From Nocardioides sp. S5 (GTDB lineage: Bacteria; Actinomycetota; Actinomycetes; Propionibacteriales; Nocardioidaceae), in contig NZ_CP022296.1 of NCBI RefSeq assembly GCF_017310035.1, positions 1,054,001 through 1,118,000 of the forward strand: a stretch of DNA of 64,000 bases, read 5' to 3'. The position numbers and the translations under genes were made by a program. Positions within the stretch are counted from its first letter, which is position 1. Every line of letters begins with the position of its first letter. The notes under the pieces are model-generated. The model saw nothing but the letters and a program-made list of their open reading frames with translations, did no database searches and was not told the DNA's origin. Below are positions 19,939 through 27,676 of this stretch, in pieces.

Positions 19939-20440
19939 CGACCAGCCACGGCCGGTCCCAGCCGGCGAGGGCGAGGTCGCCGCGCTCCCAGCGTCCGGAC
20001 GCCACGGCGGTGACGAGCCCGGACGCGGGCTCGTAGGTCTCGGCACCGTCCGCCCCGGTCCCGGTCACCAGCACGACGTGGCGGGGCAGCAGCCGGTCGC
20101 CGACGTAGACCGCGACCGGCCGCAGCGGGGTCGCGGCGGCCAGGTGCGGCCACACGCGCCGCCCGAGGCGTACGGGCCGGGTCGCGTAGGGCACCCCGGT
20201 GACCAGGCCGAGCTCGCGCGCCACCGCCCACGGCGGGGTGCCGAGCGCGCGGGGCCACGGCACCTGCCAGCCGCCCGCGGTGTCCGCCAGCGAGGTGAGC
20301 CGGCGGTGCAGGGTGCTCACCTCGTGCGCGAAGCTCGCCTGGTCGCCCACGAGGCCGGCGTAGTGGGGGAGCGCCAGCCGGCGTGCCATCACCAGGGCGG
20401 CCGCGCCGCAGGAGCGGCGGTCGGGCTGCTGGAGCCTCAC
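19925..20440 (-). CDS. Papain-like (C39-type) cysteine peptidase-like protein
   Basis: 171 aa, no signal peptide. I do not recognise a named family with certainty. The layout [12 protein letters not shown] (Gln5, Cys11), then [10 protein letters not shown] (His121), then YEPASG (Glu137) matches the order of catalytic residues in C39-like papain folds, with Glu where Asp or Asn is usual. It starts at the GTG overlapping the uridine-kinase-like stop (GTGA), so the two are co-translated. It could be an inactive binding domain or a peptidase; the partner is unknown. Confidence 0.6.
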   Translation of the reverse strand: MRLQQPDRRSCGAAALVMARRLALPHYAGLVGDQASFAHEVSTLHRRLTSLADTAGGWQVPWPRALGTPPWAVARELGLVTGVPYATRPVRLGRRVWPHLAAATPLRPVAVYVGDRLLPRHVVLVTGTGADGAETYEPASGLVTAVASGRWERGDLALAGWDRPWLVVSPR

Positions 20441-21096
20441 GCGGACCCTGAGTCGGAGCGGGAGTCGGAGCGGGACCCGGAGCGGGAGTCGGAGCGTGCC
20501 TGCGCGCTCGCGGTCAGCTCGGCGTACGCCTGGTCGCCGGTGGCGCGGCGGCAGCCCTGCCCGAGGGCGTGGGCGACCACGCGGCGCTGGTCGCGGGCGA
20601 GGGCGTAGCCACGGCGCACGAGCATCAGAGGAGGCTTGCGGTGCTCACGCAGGTCGCGGCTCAGCCGGCGCCAGAAGGTGACGAGGGGGTGCTGGGTGAT
20701 GCAGTAGGCCGCCGCCAGCAGGCCCTCCTCGCGGCACGCGGCCACGACGTCGGGGGCGAAGATGCCCTCCGCGACGAAGCGCGTGCTCCCGAGCAGGTCC
20801 ACCGTGCGCGACCCGCAGCGACCGTTCTGCGCGATCTCGTAGATCGGCACCTCGCTGCGCCCGGTGGCGCAGAGCTCGCGCAGCGCGGCCATCGCGTCGG
20901 CCTCGTGCCAGGAGTCGGGGTGGTCCCAGTCGACGAGCCCGGCGTTGGCGCCGTGGTCGATGCGCGGCAGGGTCGGGTCGTCGCCGTCCTTGTAGAAGTC
21001 GTCGAGCCGCAGGACCGGGAGTCCGAGCCGCTCGGCGAGCCGGGACTTCCCGGCGCCGCTGGGGCCGGCCAGGACGACCACCTGGGCTGTGCTCAT
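20437..21096 (-). CDS. Uridine kinase-like P-loop kinase with repetitive C-terminal tail
   Basis: 219 aa. Walker A GPSGAGKS is at residues 11-18, followed by LDDFYKDGDDPTLP and VDWDHPDSW, which match the uridine kinase/phosphoribulokinase fold. It may phosphorylate (deoxy)nucleosides and so salvage rather than degrade them. ATG at 21096 is chosen; a longer frame begins 10 codons earlier at an ATG without better support. The last about 19 residues are an Arg/Ser/Asp repeat encoded by a 12-bp tandem repeat. It overlaps the papain-like gene by GTGA. Confidence 0.8.
   Translation of the reverse strand: MSTAQVVVLAGPSGAGKSRLAERLGLPVLRLDDFYKDGDDPTLPRIDHGANAGLVDWDHPDSWHEADAMAALRELCATGRSEVPIYEIAQNGRCGSRTVDLLGSTRFVAEGIFAPDVVAACREEGLLAAAYCITQHPLVTFWRRLSRDLREHRKPPLMLVRRGYALARDQRRVVAHALGQGCRRATGDQAYAELTASAQARSDSRSGSRSDSRSDSGSA
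20450..20497. repeat. Four tandem copies of a 12-bp unit in the uridine-kinase-like gene
   Basis: GAGTCGGAGCGG is repeated four times, the third copy with GACCC in place of GAGTC and the last ending in T. It is in frame and adds Ser-Arg-Ser-Asp units at the C-terminus. Copy number could vary between strains. Confidence 0.85.
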
Positions 21097-21190
21097 CGTT
21101 ACGAACTCATTTCCTCGTTCGGCCACGGACGATCGGGCTGGAGATTAGTCTCGCCCAGACCCCCGATTGACGTTCTTGTGGGAGGACCTC

Positions 21191-22858
21191 ATGAGTCAGG
21201 ACGACTCGACCGCGCCCGAAAGCGTGGACAACTCCGGAGCCGCCGTACGCCGCTCCGGCAACCCCTTCGTGCTGGGCGGACTCGCGCTCGTGCTCGTGCT
21301 CGCCTTCATCACATTCTTCGCCATGCGCGGCAACAGCGACACCCCCGGGGGCGCCGACTGCGTCTCCGAGCAGGTGACGCTGACCACCGCGCCGGTGATG
21401 GAGGACCTGGTCCGCGAGGCAGTGAAGGACGTCAACGCCGACGAGCCCTGCATCGACATCCAGGTCTCCACCGGCTCGGTGAAGGACGTGGTGGCGCTGC
21501 TCAGCGACCCCGACGCCCAGCTGCCCGAGATCTGGATCCCGGACAGCCCGACCTGGAAGGGCCAGCTCACGGCCGCCGGATGGACCGGCTCGCCGGTCGC
21601 CGAGGTGCTCGCCCAGACCCCCGTCGGCCTCATCGGCGGCCCGGCAGCCGAGGCGCCCGCGTCGTGGGCCGGTGTCCTCGACGGCGGCAGCCTGGCGATG
21701 GCCGACCCGAGCGCGGAGGGCGCCTCGGCGCTCGCGCTGCTCGCCCCCTACGCGGAGATGAAGAAGACCGGCGAGACCGCCGCGACCATCGAGGAGAAGA
21801 CCGTCCCGGTCGCCCAGACCTACGGCGAGCGCGCCGTGGCCGGCAGCGCCAACGAGACCGACCTCTCCACGATCTCCGCCTCCAGCACCCAGCTGGTGCC
21901 CGCCACCGAGCAGGCCTACCTCACGGCCCGCCGCAGCAACGACCAGCTCACCCTGGTGGCCCCGAAGACCGGTGTGCCGATGCTGCAGTACCCGCTGATC
22001 GACGTGAACCGCGGCAACAAGGACATCCTGGCCTCCGGCGGCGACATCTCGGCCCGCGTCGGCCGTGCGCTGACGCGCTGGTTCACCTCGAGCGCCGGCG
22101 TGGAGGCGATCGCCGCCGCCGAGCTGCGCGGCCCCGACGGCGCCTCGCTGCCCAACGACATCGGCCTCGGCAACGCCCGGGTGCTCAACACGGTGCCGCA
22201 GAAGACCACCGACGACGCGCTGCGCCAGTGGCGCGTGCTGTCGGTGCCCTCGAGCATCCTCGCGGTCGTCGACCTGTCGGGCTCGATGAAGACCGCCATC
22301 GGTGACACCACCCGCATCCAGCTGGCCGTCACCGCCTCCCAGGTCGCGCTCGACGCGTTCCCGGCCCAGGCCCGCATCGGCATCTGGGGCTTCTCGAAGA
22401 ACCGCGGTGAGGGCGGTGCGTCCTACGAGGAGTACGCCACCCTCGACCGGCTCGACGCGCCTGCCGGTGACGCCGGCACGCACGGCGACGTGGTGCGCAA
22501 GGTGGCGGGCGGCCTCCCCGGCCGCGTCAACGGCGGCACCGGTGTCATGGACACCACGCTGGCGGCCTACAAGTACGCCCAGGAGAAGTGGGACCCGGCG
22601 TGGTTCAACTCCGTGGTGATCATGACCGACGGCGCCAGCGACGACTCGAGCTCGCTGTCCCTGGAGTCGCTGGTCAACCAGCTGAAGTCGGTCCGCGACC
22701 CCGCGAAGCCGGTCAAGGTGATCATCATCGGCATCTCGCAGGACGCCGACACCGGTGAGCTCGAGCAGATCGCCGCGGCGACCGGCGGGCAGAACTTCCT
22801 GGTCGAGAACCCCAACGAGATCCTCGGGGTGCTGGCCCAGGCGCTGCTCAACCGCTGA
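21191..22858 (+). CDS. Membrane-anchored substrate-binding-like and VWA domain protein
   Basis: 555 aa. There is a short cytoplasmic N-terminus, one membrane helix at about residues 27-45, then an extracellular region. Residues about 58-330 resemble a bacterial extracellular solute-binding domain (EIWIPDSPTWKGQL). About 350-550 is a von Willebrand A domain with a full MIDAS: DLSGS at about residue 360, the GTGVMDTT region and MTDGASDD. ATG at 21191 follows GGGAGGA at 5-7 nt; an earlier start codon eight codons upstream is less likely. The role is unknown; such fusions suggest metal-dependent adhesion or assembly at the cell surface. A strong terminator follows. Confidence 0.8.
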   Translation: MSQDDSTAPESVDNSGAAVRRSGNPFVLGGLALVLVLAFITFFAMRGNSDTPGGADCVSEQVTLTTAPVMEDLVREAVKDVNADEPCIDIQVSTGSVKDVVALLSDPDAQLPEIWIPDSPTWKGQLTAAGWTGSPVAEVLAQTPVGLIGGPAAEAPASWAGVLDGGSLAMADPSAEGASALALLAPYAEMKKTGETAATIEEKTVPVAQTYGERAVAGSANETDLSTISASSTQLVPATEQAYLTARRSNDQLTLVAPKTGVPMLQYPLIDVNRGNKDILASGGDISARVGRALTRWFTSSAGVEAIAAAELRGPDGASLPNDIGLGNARVLNTVPQKTTDDALRQWRVLSVPSSILAVVDLSGSMKTAIGDTTRIQLAVTASQVALDAFPAQARIGIWGFSKNRGEGGASYEEYATLDRLDAPAGDAGTHGDVVRKVAGGLPGRVNGGTGVMDTTLAAYKYAQEKWDPAWFNSVVIMTDGASDDSSSLSLESLVNQLKSVRDPAKPVKVIIIGISQDADTGELEQIAAATGGQNFLVENPNEILGVLAQALLNR

Positions 22859-22871
22859 TCGACCCGCACGC

Positions 22872-22912
22872 ACGACGACGGCCCCCGGAGGATTTCCGGG
22901 GGCCGTCGTCGT
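22872..22912. terminator. Bidirectional terminator after the VWA gene
   Basis: Perfect 17-bp stem (22872-22888 with 22896-22912) around a 7-nt loop ending in TTT. It lies 13 nt after the VWA stop and 26 nt from the stop of the convergent aldehyde dehydrogenase-like gene. Confidence 0.85.
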
Positions 22913-22938
22913 TGCCTGTGCGGTGCTCGGGGGAGGTG

Positions 22939-23799
22939 TCAGACCCCGATCGGGTGCCAGACCGTCTTGGTCTCCATGAACCGGGTCATCCGGTCCAGGG
23001 CCGGCTCCAGGAGCCAGTCGGTGTCGGGGGCGGGACGGCGTACGCGCTTGAGGTTGTCGGCCGCGGCCACCTCGAGGTCGGTCGCCAGCGCGGCGTCCTC
23101 GACGCCGGTCAGGTCGAGGCCGTTGACGTCCATGTGCGAGGCCAGCCACGGGGCGATCTCGGCCTGCGAGCCGGTGAGCACGTTGACCACGCCGCCGGGC
23201 AGGTCGCTGGTCGCCATGACCTCGCCGAGCGTGATCGCGGTGAGCGGGTTGTCCTGGCTGGCGATCACCACGACGGTGTTGCCGGTGACGATGAGCGGCG
23301 CCACCACGCTGACCAGGCCCAGGAGGGCGCCCCGGGGGGCGACGACGGCGATCACGCCGCTCGGCTCGGGCGTGGACAGGTTGAAGAACGGTCCGGCGAC
23401 CGGGTTGGCGTTGCCCACCACCTGGGTGATCTTGTCGGCCCACCCGGCGTACCAGACGAGCCGGTCGATCGCGGCGTCGACGTAGGTCCTGGCCTTGGTC
23501 GCGGAGACGCCCTCGGCCGCGCGGAGCTCGGCCTCGAACTGCTCGCGGCGGCCCTCCAGCACCTCGGCGATGCGGTAGACGACCTGCGCCCGGTTGTACG
23601 CCGTCCTCCCCGACCAGCCACCGAAGGCCGCGCGGGCGGCCACGACTGCGTCGCGGGCGTCCTTGCGCGAGGCCTGCGCGGCGTTGGCGAGCAGGCGGCC
23701 CTTGGTGTCGTTGACGACGTAGGAGCGGCCCGACTCCGAGCGGGGGAACTGGCCCCCGATGTAGAGCTTGTAGGTCTTGCGCACGTCGATGCGGCTCAC
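22939..23799 (-). CDS. Short aldehyde dehydrogenase-like protein lacking the catalytic region
   Basis: 286 aa against about 480 for a full aldehyde dehydrogenase. It aligns by eye with the N-terminal cofactor-binding half (FGGWSGRTAYNRAQVVYRI; GNTVVVIASQDNPLTA; DLPGGVVNVLTG), but stops before the regions that carry the general-base Glu and nucleophilic Cys. It is therefore probably not an active dehydrogenase. GTG at 23799 overlaps the full-length gene's stop (GTGA), so the two are made together and may form a complex. It ends with its own acidic and Arg-rich segment, so it looks like a stable short protein rather than a fresh truncation. Confidence 0.82.
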   Translation of the reverse strand: MSRIDVRKTYKLYIGGQFPRSESGRSYVVNDTKGRLLANAAQASRKDARDAVVAARAAFGGWSGRTAYNRAQVVYRIAEVLEGRREQFEAELRAAEGVSATKARTYVDAAIDRLVWYAGWADKITQVVGNANPVAGPFFNLSTPEPSGVIAVVAPRGALLGLVSVVAPLIVTGNTVVVIASQDNPLTAITLGEVMATSDLPGGVVNVLTGSQAEIAPWLASHMDVNGLDLTGVEDAALATDLEVAAADNLKRVRRPAPDTDWLLEPALDRMTRFMETKTVWHPIGV

Positions 23800-25235
23800 G
23801 AGTCCGCTCCCTTCAGGTAGGCCTCGAGCCCGTGGCGACCGCCCTCGCGGCCGTAGCCGGACTCCTTGTAGCCGCCGAACGGCGAGGTGGGGTCGAACTT
23901 GTTGAACGTGTTGGCCCAGACCACGCCGGCCCGCAGCCGGTTGGCCATGGACAGGATGCGCGAGCCCTTGTCGGTCCACACGCCGGCGGAGAGGCCGAAC
24001 GGCGTGTTGTTGGCCTTCTCGACCGCCTCCGACGGCGTGCGGAAGGTCAGCACCGACAGGACGGGGCCGAAGATCTCCTCGCGGGCGATCCGGTGGGCCT
24101 GCGAGACGCCGGTGAACAGCGTCGGCGGGAACCAGAACCCCTTCGTCGGCAGGTCGCACGCGACCTCCCAGCGCTCGGCGCCCTCGGCGTCGCCGACCTC
24201 GGACAGCTCGCGGATGCGCTTGAGCTGCTCGCCGGAGTTGATGGCGCCGACGTCGGTGTTCTTGTCGAGCGGGTCGCCCATCCGGAGCGTGGACATCCGG
24301 CGCTTGAGGCGCTCCAGCACCTCGTCGGCCACGGACTCCTGGACGAGCAGGCGGGAGCCGGCGCAGCAGACGTGGCCCTGGTTGAAGAAGATGCCGTTGA
24401 CGATGCCCTCGATCGCCTGGTCGAGCGGCGCGTCGTCGAAGACGATGTTGGCGGCCTTGCCACCGAGCTCGAGGGTCACCTTCTTGTCGGTCCCGGCCAC
24501 CGCGCGGGCGATGGCCTTGCCGACCTCGGTCGAGCCGGTGAAGGCGACCTTGTCGACGTCCGGGTGCGACACGATCGCACGGCCGGTGTCGCCGGCGCCG
24601 GTGACGATGTTGACCACACCGGGCGGGAGGTCGGCCTGCTGGCAGATCTCCGCGAAGAGCAGCGCGGTCAGCGGGGTGGTCTCGGCCGGCTTCAGCACGA
24701 CGGTGTTGCCGCACGCCAGCGCGGGGGCGATCTTCCACGCCAGCATCAGCAGCGGGAAGTTCCACGGGATGACCTGGCCGGCCACGCCGAGCGGGGTCGA
24801 GCCGTAGCCGGAGTGCTCGAGCTTGTCGGCCCAGCCGGCGTAGTAGAAGAAGTGGGCGGCGACCACGGGGATGTCGACGTCGCGCGACTCCTTGATCGGC
24901 TTGCCGTTGTCGATCGACTCCAGGACGGCGAGCTCGCGGCCGCGCTCCTGGATGATCCGGGCGATGCGGTAGAGGTACTTGGCGCGCTCGGCGCCCGACA
25001 TGCGCGACCAGACGCGGGTGTAGGCGCGGCGGGCGGCCTTGACGGCCTCGTCGACGTCGGCGTCGTCGGCCTCGGCGACCTCGGCGAGGACCTCCTCGGT
25101 CGCGGGGTTGACGGTCTTGAACGCCTTGCCGTGGCCGTCGACGAACTCGCCGTTGATGAACAGGCCGTAGGACGGCTTGATGTCGACGACGGCGCGCGAC
25201 TCGGGTGCGGGGGCGTACTCGAAGATGTTGCTCAT
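23796..25235 (-). CDS. Aldehyde dehydrogenase (NAD(P)+-dependent)
   Basis: 479 aa, full length. General base Glu256 is in LELGGK and the nucleophile is probably Cys290 in GHVCCAGSR; FTGSTEVGK lies in the cofactor-binding region. It lies 12 nt after deoC on the same strand, so oxidation of the acetaldehyde made by DeoC is the likely role (inference from context). A phosphate- or CoA-dependent product cannot be told from sequence. ATG start. Confidence 0.92.
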   Translation of the reverse strand: MSNIFEYAPAPESRAVVDIKPSYGLFINGEFVDGHGKAFKTVNPATEEVLAEVAEADDADVDEAVKAARRAYTRVWSRMSGAERAKYLYRIARIIQERGRELAVLESIDNGKPIKESRDVDIPVVAAHFFYYAGWADKLEHSGYGSTPLGVAGQVIPWNFPLLMLAWKIAPALACGNTVVLKPAETTPLTALLFAEICQQADLPPGVVNIVTGAGDTGRAIVSHPDVDKVAFTGSTEVGKAIARAVAGTDKKVTLELGGKAANIVFDDAPLDQAIEGIVNGIFFNQGHVCCAGSRLLVQESVADEVLERLKRRMSTLRMGDPLDKNTDVGAINSGEQLKRIRELSEVGDAEGAERWEVACDLPTKGFWFPPTLFTGVSQAHRIAREEIFGPVLSVLTFRTPSEAVEKANNTPFGLSAGVWTDKGSRILSMANRLRAGVVWANTFNKFDPTSPFGGYKESGYGREGGRHGLEAYLKGADS

Positions 25236-25247
25236 GTGGCTCAGGCC

Positions 25248-26240
25248 TCAGTCCAGCGTGAAGTAGTCGGGACCGGAGTAGCGACCGGTCGTCATCTTGG
25301 TGCGCTGCATCAGCAGGTCGTTGAGCAGCGTGGACGCACCGAAGCGGAACCAGTCGGGATCGAGCCAGTCGGGACCGGCGATCTCGTTGACCATCACGAG
25401 GTACTTGATGGCGTCCTTCGTGGTCTTGATGCCGCCGGCGGGCTTGACGCCGACCATCTGCCCGGTCTGGTCGCGGAAGTCGCGGACCGCCTCGAGCATG
25501 ATGAGGGTGACCGGGAGGGTCGCGGCGGGCTGGACCTTGCCGGTGGAGGTCTTGATGAAGTGGCCTCCGGCCATCATCGCGAGCCAGCTGGCGCGACGTA
25601 CGTTGTCGTAGGTCTGCAGCTCGCCGGTCTCGAAGATCACCTTGAGGTGCGCGCTCGACCCGTCAGGCCTGGCACAGGCCTCCTTGACCTGGACGATCTC
25701 CTCGTAGACGTCGAGGTAGCGCCCCGACAGGAACGCGCCACGGTCGATGACCATGTCGATCTCGTCGGCGCCGGCCTCGACCGCGTCACGGGTGTCGGCG
25801 AGCTTGATGTCCATCGCGGCGCGGCCGCTCGGGAAGGCGGTCGCGACGGCTGCGACGTGCACGCCGCTGTCGCCGAGCGTCTGCTTCGCCGTGGCGACCA
25901 TGTCGGGGTAGACGCAGACGGCGGCGGTGGCCGGGCAGGTCGGGTCGGCCGGGTCGGGGCGCATCGCCTTGGAGGCGAGCGCGCGGACCTTGCCGTGGGT
26001 GTCCTGGCCCTCGAGCGTGGTCAGGTCGACCATCCGGATGGCCAGGTCGATGGCGAAGGCCTTCGACGTGGTCTTGATGGACCGGGTGGCCAGGCCTGCG
26101 GCGCGGGCCTCGCACCCGACCTGGTCGACCCCGGGGAGGCCGTGGAGGAAGCGGCGGAGCGAGGACTCCGAGCGCACGACGTCGTCGAGGACGCCGGCGC
26201 TCGAGGCGGTGCTCGCCGTGGAGCTGGAAGTGGGTGTCAC
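25248..26240 (-). CDS. deoC: Deoxyribose-phosphate aldolase
   Basis: 330 aa, somewhat longer than classic DeoC (about 220-260 aa), as in the long form. It cleaves 2-deoxyribose-5-phosphate to glyceraldehyde-3-phosphate and acetaldehyde by a Schiff base. The lysine motif FIKTSTGK, the second-lysine motif VGVKPAGGIKT and EIDMVIDRGAF are visible. GTG at 26240 is chosen because TATGCT lies exactly 6 nt upstream; the frame continues far upstream only as a shadow. It heads a deoC-ALDH-ALDH-like operon. Confidence 0.93.
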   Translation of the reverse strand: MTPTSSSTASTASSAGVLDDVVRSESSLRRFLHGLPGVDQVGCEARAAGLATRSIKTTSKAFAIDLAIRMVDLTTLEGQDTHGKVRALASKAMRPDPADPTCPATAAVCVYPDMVATAKQTLGDSGVHVAAVATAFPSGRAAMDIKLADTRDAVEAGADEIDMVIDRGAFLSGRYLDVYEEIVQVKEACARPDGSSAHLKVIFETGELQTYDNVRRASWLAMMAGGHFIKTSTGKVQPAATLPVTLIMLEAVRDFRDQTGQMVGVKPAGGIKTTKDAIKYLVMVNEIAGPDWLDPDWFRFGASTLLNDLLMQRTKMTTGRYSGPDYFTLD

Positions 26241-26246
26241 CGACCC

Positions 26247-26252
26247 AGCATA
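26247..26252 (-). promoter_or_regulatory. Putative -10 box of the deoC operon, leaderless
   Basis: On the minus strand TATGCT is followed by GGGTCG and then the GTG start. This is a good TAnnnT box at the spacing that recurs through the window. Confidence 0.55.
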
Positions 26253-26318
26253 GAGTTGGCCGCGAGGACCCGGACAATCCACGGAGGGCCAAGGTCTGCC
26301 CAAAAGGACGAGGAGAAC

Positions 26319-26921
26319 ATGGCACCCCTGCAGGACCACTCGGACGACGTCGTGGAGCGGTTCCACCCCACCAGCGGACAGGTGACCGGGTGGCTCGCGG
26401 TGGTGGGTTCCGCGGTCGTCGCGCTGGTCGGCCTGGCCTACCTCGACGACGGCTTCCCGCCCTGGGTCGTGGGGCTCGCGCTGCTGGTCGGGGTGCTGGC
26501 GTGGGCGGCGATGCTGCGGCCGGCGCTCTGGGCCACCGGTGAGCACCTGGTCATGCGCAACCTGGTGGAGACGGTCCACATCCGCCTGGCCGCGGTCGAG
26601 GAGATGGCGGTGCGCCAGGTGCTGGCTGTGCGCGCGGGCGACCGCCGCTGGGTGTCGACCGTGGTGGGTCGCTCGTGGCGCAAGGCCGTCACGGCCCGGC
26701 CGTCCGCGTCGGGCGAGGCACGCGAGGGCATGGCCTACGCCGACTTCGTCGAGACCCGCCTCTACGACCTCGTCGACCAGGCCCGTGCCGCCGAGGGGGT
26801 CCGGCCCGGCTCGAAGGAGCAGCTGGCGCTGCCCGACGCCGTACGCCGTACGCCGGACCGGCTGCCCATCGCGCTCATCGCGGCAGCGACCCTGGTGCTG
26901 GTGGTCAGCATCTTCCTCTGA
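26319..26921 (+). CDS. PH domain-containing membrane protein
   Basis: 200 aa. Two helices (about residues 23-41 and 48-66) precede a bacterial PH-like segment (WATGEHLVMRNLVETVHIRL), and a third helix ends the protein (about 184-199). ATG follows AGGAG by 3-4 nt. Actinobacterial proteins of this plan are common and have no defined function. It is transcribed away from deoC. Its 3' flank carries copy B of the dispersed repeat. Confidence 0.75.
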   Translation: MAPLQDHSDDVVERFHPTSGQVTGWLAVVGSAVVALVGLAYLDDGFPPWVVGLALLVGVLAWAAMLRPALWATGEHLVMRNLVETVHIRLAAVEEMAVRQVLAVRAGDRRWVSTVVGRSWRKAVTARPSASGEAREGMAYADFVETRLYDLVDQARAAEGVRPGSKEQLALPDAVRRTPDRLPIALIAAATLVLVVSIFL

Positions 26922-26924
26922 CCC

Positions 26925-26966
26925 GGTCTCGGGGCTCGCTCCGCCCGGCACCTCAACCGACGAGGG
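26925..26966. repeat. Dispersed GGTTGAGG-type repeat, copy B, at a gene end
   Basis: It runs GGTCTCGGGGCTCGCTCCG, then a CACCTCAACCGACGAGGG end. Read on the minus strand, the TTGAGG part supplies the TGA stop of the TetR gene at 26953. Compare 5274-5330 and 29785-29817. Confidence 0.65.
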
Positions 26967-27597
26967 CTGCGAAGCGCGCCTCGAGCCCGTCGAGGATGAG
27001 CGCGAGGCCGTACTCGAACTCGTCGCCGTAGGCGTAGTCCTGGCCCGTGATCCGCTGCGCGACGAGCTCGCTCATCCAGGGGCGGTCGGCGAGGGAGGCG
27101 GCGATCTCCTCGATGAACTCGTCGGCCGTGCCGGGCTCGAAAGGCAGGTTCACCTCGGTGAGCACGAAGCCGTAGGTGTAGGCGTCGAGCACCGAGAAGG
27201 CGTGCGCGGCGAGGGCCACCGGGAAGCCGTCGGTGCGCAGGCAGCCGAGCACCGCGTCGTGGTGGCGCAGGGTCGCCGGGCCGGCGGAGCGGCGGGACTC
27301 GACGAGTCCCAGGCCCCACGGATGGGCCGCGAGGACGGTGCGGGCCGAGCGCGCCCGTGCCTCCATCTCGCTGCGCCACGGCACACCGAGCGACGGGGTC
27401 AGGATCTGCGCGAAGACCCAGTCGGCGAGCCCGTCGAGGAGCGCGTCCTTGTTGGCGACGTGGTGGTAGAGCGACATGGCCTCGACGCCGAGCTCGCGTC
27501 CGACGCTGCGCATGCTCACCCCGGCCAGGCCGGTGGCGTCGGCGACGCGGCTGGCGGCGTTGATCACGCGCGCGGGGGTGAGCGGTGGTCTGGACAC
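26953..27597 (-). CDS. TetR-family repressor (TetR class C-terminal domain)
   Basis: 214 aa. The N-terminal helix-turn-helix reads GVSMRSVGRELGVEAMSLYHHVANKDALL in sense, with SLYHHV as the recognition helix. The C-terminal part resembles TetR_C_1 (tetracycline repressor type). The GTG start follows AGGAG by about 4 nt. It is divergent from a quinone-oxidoreductase-like gene, with two identical dyads between them, so it probably represses both. The stop codon comes from the repeat copy B, leaving a C-terminus AALVG. Confidence 0.88.
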   Translation of the reverse strand: MSRPPLTPARVINAASRVADATGLAGVSMRSVGRELGVEAMSLYHHVANKDALLDGLADWVFAQILTPSLGVPWRSEMEARARSARTVLAAHPWGLGLVESRRSAGPATLRHHDAVLGCLRTDGFPVALAAHAFSVLDAYTYGFVLTEVNLPFEPGTADEFIEEIAASLADRPWMSELVAQRITGQDYAYGDEFEYGLALILDGLEARFAALVG

Positions 27598-27618
27598 GAT
27601 GCTCCTCGTTTGTGGGAC

Positions 27619-27632
27619 TTACGGGCGTAAGG
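27619..27632. promoter_or_regulatory. TetR operator O1 (CTTAC-N4-GTAAG)
   Basis: CTTAC GGGC GTAAG, a perfect 5-bp-arm dyad 22 nt from the TetR start. It falls between TTGTGG (27611) and TACTCT (27635), which could be the -35 and -10 of the rightward gene. Confidence 0.75.
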
Positions 27633-27653
27633 CTACTCTCTCCGGCAACAGGC

Positions 27654-27667
27654 TTACAGGCGTAAGG
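27654..27667. promoter_or_regulatory. TetR operator O2 (CTTAC-N4-GTAAG)
   Basis: CTTAC AGGC GTAAG, a second perfect copy 35 bp from O1, ending 9 nt before the GTG of the oxidoreductase and overlapping its ribosome binding site AAGGGAG. Confidence 0.75.
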
Positions 27668-27676
27668 GAGACGGTC

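Noticed and set aside
22939..23799. The short aldehyde dehydrogenase-like gene as a recent pseudogene
   Set aside because: The frame is intact, coupled to its neighbour, bounded by a strong terminator, and no remnant of the missing half follows.
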